Source of the DNA: Deferribacter desulfuricans SSM1
GTDB lineage: Bacteria; Chrysiogenota; Deferribacteres; Deferribacterales; Deferribacteraceae
Length of the DNA stretch: 64,000 nt
Assembly (NCBI RefSeq): GCF_000010985.1
Contig: NC_013939.1
Span: forward strand, 1,455,501-1,519,500
Direction: 5' to 3'
The notes under the pieces: model-generated
Seen by the model: the letters and a program-made list of their open reading frames with translations, nothing else
What the model was told of the DNA's origin: nothing
The model's database searches: none
Position numbers and translations under genes: made by a program
Shown: positions 57,350 to 64,000 of the stretch, one piece after another
How the letters are laid out: every line of letters starts with the position of its first letter
Position numbering within the stretch: position 1 is the first letter of the stretch

Positions 57350-58504
57350 TTACCTCTCTTTTAGATACTCCCTGTTATCAACAATTTCATTTTTGTTAAT
57401 TTCATCATTTATTACAACATCTTTTAAACTCAACTTAAACTTCTCTTTAAAAATTTCATAAATATTTTGAACGTTTTTATTTATTTTCAAAATAAGTTGA
57501 TCTACTCCACCCTTATTTTCAACCTCTAATCTACCATTTAAACCGAGATTTAAGCAAAACTCATCAAACTCCCATTGATGTATAAATACACCCTTTACCT
57601 TGACAGAACTATCAACTCTACCAAAAATACCAAGTAATCTTGGTATTTCTCTATCACATACACACTTTTGCAAAGTGTATTTTGATAAATCACCTGTTGA
57701 ATATCTAAGTAGTGGATACTTGCTATTTAGTAAAGTAACTACGACTTCTCCAATTTCATCTTCTGACACATGTTTTTGATGGTCAGGACTTAATAATTCC
57801 ACAAATATCTCATCATCTATATGCATCCCATCTTTATATTCACACTCAGTTGCTATTAGGCCTACTTCAGCAGTACCATACCCTTGATAAATTTCTATTT
57901 TATAATTTTCACTTAAATATTTTCTTTCAGATTCTGTTATTTTTTCAGCAATCAAATAAGCTTTTAGCAAAGGATTCTCTTTCCCTAAAACCTCCAATAC
58001 CTTTTTTAAAAAAGTTTTAGTCCCTATAAAAGCTGTTGCTCCAATTTTTCTTATAATTTCAGCACATTTGTCGCTATTTGTTGGACCTAAAGGGAAGACA
58101 GTTGCACCAATTTTCTCACTAGCCTCTTCAAACATCTCACCAGCAGGAGTCAAATGATATGAAAATGTATTAACTATAATATCACATGGGCCAAAACTTG
58201 AAATCTCAAGAGCTTTGTAAAATCTATACTGATTGTATCTATCAAATAAACAATTCAGAATACCACCAGGGGACTCAAATATCTTTAATGGACAACTTTC
58301 AAACAAACTAAAAAAGCTTTTACTATCTTTTGACAAATCTGCTAAATCCTTTCGAGATATAGTCCTTATTTTTAAAAAATCCTCGTAAGTTTTTATTTCA
58401 GAAACTTCAATATTAGATTTTTCCAGTTGAAATTGAATAAATGGATGATTGGCATTCTTTTTTATAAAAGAAATCGCTTTTTCAAAACCGCCTAAGATAG
58501 CCAC
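57350..58504 (-). CDS. Phenylacetate-CoA-ligase-like AMP-forming enzyme
   Basis: This 384-residue protein of the PaaK/CapK family has GATAFIGTKTFL, QGYGTAEVGLIATEC and YSTGDLSKY in the proper order. It is shorter than typical PaaK (about 430) and the usual P-loop is weak (ESPGGILN). It probably activates an aromatic or other carboxylic acid to the CoA ester. Its position inside a Liv-type transporter operon suggests it acts on the imported compound. It overlaps livF by 13 bases. Confidence 0.78.
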   Translation of the reverse strand: MAILGGFEKAISFIKKNANHPFIQFQLEKSNIEVSEIKTYEDFLKIRTISRKDLADLSKDSKSFFSLFESCPLKIFESPGGILNCLFDRYNQYRFYKALEISSFGPCDIIVNTFSYHLTPAGEMFEEASEKIGATVFPLGPTNSDKCAEIIRKIGATAFIGTKTFLKKVLEVLGKENPLLKAYLIAEKITESERKYLSENYKIEIYQGYGTAEVGLIATECEYKDGMHIDDEIFVELLSPDHQKHVSEDEIGEVVVTLLNSKYPLLRYSTGDLSKYTLQKCVCDREIPRLLGIFGRVDSSVKVKGVFIHQWEFDEFCLNLGLNGRLEVENKGGVDQLILKINKNVQNIYEIFKEKFKLSLKDVVINDEINKNEIVDNREYLKER

Positions 58505-59274
58505 CTTTTTCTCCTTCGGTAATGTTTAACATCTTTAAAACTTTTTTTACTACCTATTCCAAGATAAAACTCTTTTACATCATCATTTTCCATAAGCTCT
58601 TCAGATTTACCCTCTAACACTATTTTACCATTTTCCATTATATACCCGTAGTCTGCTACAGAAAGAGCCATATTCGCATTCTGCTCTACTAATAGTATAG
58701 CTGTATTATCCTCTTTGTTCAACTTTTCTATAATCTTAAATATCTCTTTTACCAAAACCGGACTTAAACCAAGACTCGGCTCATCCATTAAAATAAGTTT
58801 TGGACTTGCCATTAAAGCTCTACCTATGGCAAGCATCTGCTGCTCCCCACCACTCATAAAACCAGCAAGTTGCTTTCTCCTCTCTTTCAAACGAGGAAAA
58901 TATGTATAAACTTTTTCGAGATTACTTTTAAAATTAGAAGATTTTTGAGTATAAGCTCCAGCAATTAGGTTTTCCTCAACTGTCAAATCCTTAAAAACTC
59001 TCCTACCTTCCATAACTTGAAAAATACCCAATTTTACAATCTCAGCTGCATCCTTTTTATCTATTCTAACCTCATTAAAGAAAATTTCTCCATCAGTAAT
59101 CTCACCATTATCAGGTCTAAGCAAACCTGAAATCGCTTTTAAAGTGGTGGATTTTCCTGCACCATTTGAGCCAAGGAGAGCAACAATACTGCTCTCCTTT
59201 ACACTTAAAGACAAACCTTTTAATACAAGAATTACATCATTATAAACTACTTCTAAATTATTTACTTTGAGCAT
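58492..59274 (-). CDS. livF: Branched-chain-amino-acid-type ABC transporter ATPase, LivF
   Basis: This 260-residue ATPase has Walker A LLGSNGAGKST, the signature FMSGGEQQMLAIGRAL and Walker B LILMDEPSLGL. Its size and SGGEQQ form fit LivF. The partner ATPase LivG is not in the window and is likely upstream beyond the right edge. Substrates of such systems include amino acids, urea and aromatic or aliphatic acids. Confidence 0.92.
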   Translation of the reverse strand: MLKVNNLEVVYNDVILVLKGLSLSVKESSIVALLGSNGAGKSTTLKAISGLLRPDNGEITDGEIFFNEVRIDKKDAAEIVKLGIFQVMEGRRVFKDLTVEENLIAGAYTQKSSNFKSNLEKVYTYFPRLKERRKQLAGFMSGGEQQMLAIGRALMASPKLILMDEPSLGLSPVLVKEIFKIIEKLNKEDNTAILLVEQNANMALSVADYGYIMENGKIVLEGKSEELMENDDVKEFYLGIGSKKSFKDVKHYRRRKRWLS

Positions 59275-60417
59275 TTACTCCACCGAAATAAAATCTGTAA
59301 CAGGCTTAATTTCACCGTTAGAAATTTGATACAATCTCAATGCTCTAACACCTTTATGACTCTTAGATGTGAATGTGACAGGTGCAGTCAATCCCATTGT
59401 ATCAAAATTTTTCATAGATTCATAAACTTTTTTCAAATTTTCACCTTTATAATTTTTATTTGCCATTTTAAGACCAGAAAGTAACACATACATACTACTA
59501 AACCCCTGAATATAATTAACCTTTCTATAAGTAACATCAGGATGATATTTTTTATTAAGTTCATGTAGTAACTTAATCCCTTTCACATCATTGTCTGTCC
59601 AAAAAGCAAAAGGTACAGTCCCCATAAAACCGTTTGCAGCATCACCAGCTAACTTGATTAGCGTCTTACCAAATGTCCAGTTAAAACCTATAAATTTTGT
59701 TTTTACACCAAGCTTCTGAGCATCTTTCAATATAGTAGAAGTTGCCATATATGTTTCTTGAACAAGAGCAAATTCTGGATCCTTTTTAGACATATTTAAA
59801 AGCTGACTAGTGGCATCAAGTGCTTTTAATCCTACTACCTCTTTATCAACAACTTTTACTCTTATCTTTTTTGCATAATCTTCACCATCAGGGAAAAAAG
59901 GTGATCTACCAAATCCCGTATCGTTGTAAATAAATGCTACAGTTTTTTTAACGCCGTTCTCTTTGATATATTTTAAAGCAATTCTCGCCTGGTCAGAATA
60001 TGTAACACCAACAAGGAAATTATAAGGGTTCTTTTCAGCATTGGTCAAATGTTCAGAGTAAGATGCACTAAAATATGGGATTTTATCTTTTGTAATAAAT
60101 TTTGTTAACGCTTCTGTATCACCAGTCCCCCAACCATGGATAGCTACAACCTTTTCCCTTTTAAATTTTTTATAAGCAGAAATCGCTTGAGGTATTTTGT
60201 AACCATAATCGATCATTATTAGTTTTATTTTATCCCCATTCAATCCACCATTTTCATTAAACCATCTTACACAATCTCTAACCCCATCAGCATAAGGCTT
60301 ACCAACATCAGCAGTTGGCCCTGTAAGATCAACAAGCGCCCCAACTTTTACAGTTTTTGCCAAACCAAATGAGGCAAAAACAGCTAACATTAAAAATGCT
60401 ACAAACAACCTGTTCAT
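59275..60417 (-). CDS. livK: Liv-type ABC transporter substrate-binding protein
   Basis: This 380-residue periplasmic protein has a signal peptide (MNRLFVAF... cut near GLA-KTVKVG) and a type I binding fold (VGALVDLTGPTADVGKPYADG, KIPYFSASYSEHL). It delivers the ligand to LivHM. The ATG at 60417 with GGAGG 5 bases upstream is used rather than an in-frame ATG 12 bases earlier. Family members bind many ligands, so none is assigned. Confidence 0.92.
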   Translation of the reverse strand: MNRLFVAFLMLAVFASFGLAKTVKVGALVDLTGPTADVGKPYADGVRDCVRWFNENGGLNGDKIKLIMIDYGYKIPQAISAYKKFKREKVVAIHGWGTGDTEALTKFITKDKIPYFSASYSEHLTNAEKNPYNFLVGVTYSDQARIALKYIKENGVKKTVAFIYNDTGFGRSPFFPDGEDYAKKIRVKVVDKEVVGLKALDATSQLLNMSKKDPEFALVQETYMATSTILKDAQKLGVKTKFIGFNWTFGKTLIKLAGDAANGFMGTVPFAFWTDNDVKGIKLLHELNKKYHPDVTYRKVNYIQGFSSMYVLLSGLKMANKNYKGENLKKVYESMKNFDTMGLTAPVTFTSKSHKGVRALRLYQISNGEIKPVTDFISVE

Positions 60418-60440
60418 GACATCCTCCATAAATTTTTATA

Positions 60441-61493
60441 TTAATAAGAAAATGGCCAAAGCTTCCAATAAGCTTTTATAAGTTTCCATCTTCTATAAAG
60501 CCCTTCTGGCTCAAACATCAAAAACAGAATTATTACAAGGCCAAAAACCCCTTCTCTAATTGATGCAAACAACTGAGTAATATTTGGATAATACTGAGAA
60601 AGATAATCAGACACAAATTTGATAGATTCTGGTAATATAGTCATAAACACAGCACCAAAAATACTGCCCAAAACCTTGCCTAAACCACCAATTATTATCA
60701 TAGATAGGTATTGGATAGAAACCCCTATTGTAAAATGCTCAGGTGTTATAATTGTCGTATAAAAAGTCCATAACCCTCCAGCTACCCCAGCATAAAAACT
60801 ACTAATAGCAAAAGACAATATTTTATATTGGAATATATTCACTCCCATCACTTCTGCAGCTATATAATTGTCACGAATACTTAAAAAAGCCCTACCAATT
60901 TTAGTCCTCATAATATTCGCTGCAAAAAGAGTCATTACAATGCAAAAAACAAGCCCCAGATAATAAAATTTAAAATCATTATCGATTTCAATTCCAAATA
61001 TGGAAGCATAATCCACTGATAAACCTGTAACACCACCTGTAATGGACTCAAGTCTCACAAAAAAGAATTCAATAATAAATTGTGCAGCTAATGTGGCAAT
61101 AGATAAATACAGCCCTTTTAACCTCAAAGAAGGGATACCAAAAATACTGCCAACCAAAGCAGCCATAATACCACCAAACAGAATGGCAAACAGAAAATTT
61201 ATATGTAACGTGTTAAAAATATAACCTGCTGCATATGCACCCACACCGATAAAAGCTCCATGACCAAGTGAAATAAGCCCTGTTGCTCCTGTAAGAATAT
61301 TTAAACCAACAGCACCAATAACTGAAATAAAGATTAAATTAAAAAGATACAATACATAATCATTTGATATCACAGGGAGTAAAAACAGAATTATTATAAA
61401 ACCGTAAATCATAATTTTTGCAAATTTAGTCTGATAAATTGCAAAATCTTCTTTGTAATTACTTTTAAAATTTCCACAATTTACATAATTCAT
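60441..61493 (-). CDS. livM: Liv-type ABC transporter permease, LivM
   Basis: This 350-residue permease has 8-10 helices and the LivM patterns GLISLGHGAFIGVGAYAAG, GLYLSIATLA and GRAFLSIRDNYIAAEVMGVN. It forms the inner-membrane channel with LivH, whose gene it overlaps by 4 bases. Confidence 0.94.
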   Translation of the reverse strand: MNYVNCGNFKSNYKEDFAIYQTKFAKIMIYGFIIILFLLPVISNDYVLYLFNLIFISVIGAVGLNILTGATGLISLGHGAFIGVGAYAAGYIFNTLHINFLFAILFGGIMAALVGSIFGIPSLRLKGLYLSIATLAAQFIIEFFFVRLESITGGVTGLSVDYASIFGIEIDNDFKFYYLGLVFCIVMTLFAANIMRTKIGRAFLSIRDNYIAAEVMGVNIFQYKILSFAISSFYAGVAGGLWTFYTTIITPEHFTIGVSIQYLSMIIIGGLGKVLGSIFGAVFMTILPESIKFVSDYLSQYYPNITQLFASIREGVFGLVIILFLMFEPEGLYRRWKLIKAYWKLWPFSY

Positions 61494-62386
61494 ACCTTTT
61501 CAACCTCAACTGTCCCAAATAATCCATAAGGTTTTATCATCAATACAATAATCATAAAAATAAAGGGGAAGACCTCTTTTGCTCCGCCCCCTATAATAGG
61601 ATCAATATATCCACCAACCAAATTTTCTAAAACTCCGATTACCAATCCACCAACAATTGCACCTGTAATACTATCAAGACCCCCCAAAATAACAGCAGGG
61701 AACACTTTTAATCCAAATTGTGCCAAATTAGTATTTACACCGTTTATATTTCCCACAAAAACACCACCTATTGCTGAAACCACAGCAGCAATTGCCCATG
61801 CAAGGGCAAATACCTTTTTAATCTCAATACCCATAGAAAGAGCTGCCTGCTGGTCACTGGCCACCGCTCTCATGGCCACGCCAGCCTTTGATTTTTTAAA
61901 AAATACTGAAAATATCCCAAGAGAAATAATAACAGATATAACCGAAAAGATATAAACCTGGCTAACCTTTATCCCAAATAATGAAATAGGTTTTGTAGAA
62001 AAAATTTGAGGAAAAACTCTTGTGTCAGTACCCCAAAAAATCTGAACTATAGATTTTAAAACAGAGGAAAGTCCAATGGTAAGCATAATGATAGATATAA
62101 TGGGTTCACCTATCATCTTTCGTAAAAAAACTTTTTCAATCAAAAATCCAAAAAAGAACATAAAAACAAAAGTCAAAACAAATGATGGAATAAAAGGGAT
62201 TTTAAATGATGTAGTTAAATATAAACATATATATGCACCGATAAGAAGCAACTCACCCTGCGCAAAATTTACAACCCCTGTGGCTTTATAGATCAACGTA
62301 AAACCTAGAGCAAGCAAAGCATATATACTTCCAACCACCAAACCAGTTATTATCAAATTAAAGAAAAGTTCCATAAGCTCCCTCAA
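61490..62386 (-). CDS. livH: Liv-type ABC transporter permease, LivH
   Basis: This 298-residue permease has the LivH hallmarks GSIYALLALGFTLIYKATGV, NFAQGELLLIGAY, AMRAVASDQQAALSMGI and VILGGLDSITGAIVGG. It is coupled by 4-base overlaps to the ligase gene upstream and livM downstream. Confidence 0.95.
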   Translation of the reverse strand: MRELMELFFNLIITGLVVGSIYALLALGFTLIYKATGVVNFAQGELLLIGAYICLYLTTSFKIPFIPSFVLTFVFMFFFGFLIEKVFLRKMIGEPIISIIMLTIGLSSVLKSIVQIFWGTDTRVFPQIFSTKPISLFGIKVSQVYIFSVISVIISLGIFSVFFKKSKAGVAMRAVASDQQAALSMGIEIKKVFALAWAIAAVVSAIGGVFVGNINGVNTNLAQFGLKVFPAVILGGLDSITGAIVGGLVIGVLENLVGGYIDPIIGGGAKEVFPFIFMIIVLMIKPYGLFGTVEVEKV

Positions 62387-64000
62387 TCATACAGTTGATA
62401 TATTTTCAACACAGTTTTTATCTTTCTATCTCTACCATCTTGAAGTTTTATAGTAGCTTCAATCTCAATATCCTTGGCATCTGAATATAAAGCGCTCACT
62501 ATCTCTTTGTATTTTTCCTCAATAAATCCTCTTCTCACTTTTCTGGTTCTCGTCAACTCGCCATCATCTGCATCAAATTCTTTATACAATAAAACAAACT
62601 TTTTAATCTTGTGCTCATCTTTAAGCTGTTCATTGACTTTCCTAACTTCATTAGCAACTAATTCATAAACTTCATCTTTAGATGATAAATCGGTATAGGT
62701 AGTATAAGCTATTTTTTTGTTTTCAGCCCATTTACCAACAATACCAAAATCAATATTTAATATTGTTGTAATAAAATCTCTTTTATTACCCAAAACAACC
62801 GCTTCTTTAATATAAGGGCTAAATTTCAATTTGTTTTCTATAAACTGAGGTGAAAACATAGTGCCATCATTTAGATACATTAAATCTTTTTTTCTATCTA
62901 TTACCACAAGCTTACCATTTTCATCAAAATAACCAGCATCACCAGAGTACAACCACCCATCTTTCAATGTTTCTTGAGTTGCCTTTTCATCCTTGTAATA
63001 CCCCTTAAACACAGCTGGACTTTTTGATATGATTTCTCCATCTTCTGTTATTTTTATCTCTGTCCCCTCTATCGGTTTACCTACGGAAGTAAAGTCGATA
63101 TCATCATCTCTATGGATACAAGAAATACCTGAAATTTCAGTTTGCCCATAAATCTGTTTTAGGCTTACCCCTATAGCATGGAAAAACCTAAAAGTATCAG
63201 GCCCAAGAGCAGCACCACCTGTCATAGCACTTCTCAATTTACAAAACCCAAGACGTTCTTTTAATTTTCTAAAGAGAAAAATGTAAGCCAATCTATATTT
63301 TAAATTTTGCAAAAAAGTAGGTTCCTTTTTTTCAAATTTTAAATCGGCATACTCATAACCAATTTTTATACACTTGTTAAAAACATAATTTTTGAATTTA
63401 GTGGAATCCATCATCTTCATAAATACTGTTGATGCAAGATTCTCCCATACTCTTGGCGGTGAAAAAATTATATGTGGACCAATCTCTTTCATATCATTTT
63501 GAACGGTATCTGCACTTTCAGGAAAGTTTACAACAAACCCAAAAATTTGAGCACTGGCTACACTCATCATCTGCTCACCGATCCATGGTAAAGGCAAAAA
63601 AGATACAAAATCATCTGTTTCATATTTAGGATCTGCCTTAGCTAAACTGGTTGACATAAAAATCAAATTTTTATGGGTCAACATTGCAACTTTAGGTTTA
63701 GATGTGGTACCAGAAGTGGTACACATTACAGCGATATCTTCTTCTGTCACTTCACTTGATTTTTCGTGAAAAAACTTTTCTAATTCCTTTAAATCTAAAT
63801 CAAAATTTATCGCATCTTCAAAATAAATCAAATCTTCAATATCAGCATACAAATACATCCCCCTGTCATCATAATAAACTATTTTTTTGATATTTTCACA
63901 TTTATCCTTAATTTCTAATACTTTATCAACCTGCTCTTGATCTTCAGCAACAACTATTTTAGCTTCAGTTGTGTTTAAAAGATACTCGATCTCATCAGAA
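62383..64000 (-). CDS. AMP-forming acyl-CoA ligase, N-terminus beyond the window
   Basis: The frame is open from the stop at 62383 to the right edge, giving about 538 residues of a long-chain-type ligase whose start lies past 64000. It has CTTSGTTSKPKVAMLTH, LPLPWIGEQM, QIYGQTEISG, YSGDAGYFDENGKLVVIDRKKD and the catalytic Lys region LTRTRKVRRG. The edge portion (LLNTTEAKIVVAEDQEQVDK) is typical of this subgroup. It is upstream of livH with a 4-base overlap, so it is likely to activate the imported acid. Confidence 0.93.
   Translation of the reverse strand, partial: SDEIEYLLNTTEAKIVVAEDQEQVDKVLEIKDKCENIKKIVYYDDRGMYLYADIEDLIYFEDAINFDLDLKELEKFFHEKSSEVTEEDIAVMCTTSGTTSKPKVAMLTHKNLIFMSTSLAKADPKYETDDFVSFLPLPWIGEQMMSVASAQIFGFVVNFPESADTVQNDMKEIGPHIIFSPPRVWENLASTVFMKMMDSTKFKNYVFNKCIKIGYEYADLKFEKKEPTFLQNLKYRLAYIFLFRKLKERLGFCKLRSAMTGGAALGPDTFRFFHAIGVSLKQIYGQTEISGISCIHRDDDIDFTSVGKPIEGTEIKITEDGEIISKSPAVFKGYYKDEKATQETLKDGWLYSGDAGYFDENGKLVVIDRKKDLMYLNDGTMFSPQFIENKLKFSPYIKEAVVLGNKRDFITTILNIDFGIVGKWAENKKIAYTTYTDLSSKDEVYELVANEVRKVNEQLKDEHKIKKFVLLYKEFDADDGELTRTRKVRRGFIEEKYKEIVSALYSDAKDIEIEATIKLQDGRDRKIKTVLKIYQLYD

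Overview
This window is strongly AT-rich, gene-dense bacterial chromosome, read mostly from the minus strand. The mix suggests an anaerobic, respiring, fatty-acid-using Gram-negative bacterium: a Tat-exported molybdenum reductase, an outer-membrane FadL porin, TonB, Mla lipid transport, an RND pump and an AhbD/NirJ-like radical SAM enzyme. Gene content and protein style fit Deferribacterota (Deferribacter/Calditerrivibrio-like), but that placement is inferred from familiarity, not from a search.

Region 1 (1-19 kb) is the most accessory-looking part. A TtrA/TtrB-type molybdenum oxidoreductase pair sits behind a good sigma-54 promoter with an upstream perfect inverted repeat. Next come a three-gene RND efflux operon and, divergently, an arsenic operon: an ArsR fused to a dead ArsC-like domain, a thioredoxin-type ArsC, and Acr3. 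The region ends with a PhnD-like periplasmic binding protein, a membrane histidine kinase and a GAFTGA-bearing NtrC-type regulator. These three lie at the end of a long operon that also encodes TonB, archease, a TtcA-like ATPase and a heme-type radical SAM protein. The simplest reading is that the PhnD-kinase-NtrC relay senses an oxyanion and switches on the reductase through sigma-54. Arsenic is a candidate substrate or signal because of the neighbours; tetrathionate, selenate or another sulfur oxyanion remain possible.

Region 2 (19-38.9 kb) is central metabolism and lipids: pckA, a small HNH gene overlapping alaS, and a complete fatty-acid degradation set (fadD, FadN-type bifunctional enzyme, thiolase, large acyl-CoA dehydrogenase). 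Divergent to these are fadL and a VolA-like lipase lipoprotein, then a PHP phosphoesterase and cyclopropane fatty acid synthase. The three fad transcription starts share an ACTATTC-containing motif.

Region 3 (38.8-55.7 kb) holds glnBA, an Mla-type lipid transporter whose ATPase gene is degenerate, and a row of partly uncharacterised signalling and TPR proteins. It continues with rnhA, a zinc-ribbon coiled-coil protein, Nif3, a CAU-anticodon tRNA, rpoD, dnaG and a catalytically dead hydrolase-like gene.

Region 4 (55.7-64 kb) carries an orphan OppD-type ATPase and a branched-chain-amino-acid-type (Liv) ABC transporter. The Liv genes are mixed with two acyl-CoA ligase genes and a CBS-ACT regulator. 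The rightmost ligase runs off the window, and LivG is not seen.

Two features recur across the window. Five copies of a palindromic intergenic repeat (AGATTGCTTCG...GAAGCAATCT) lie between operons. Several operon-leading genes have no Shine-Dalgarno but a sigma-70 promoter whose -10 box ends 6-7 nt before the ATG, which suggests leaderless transcripts.
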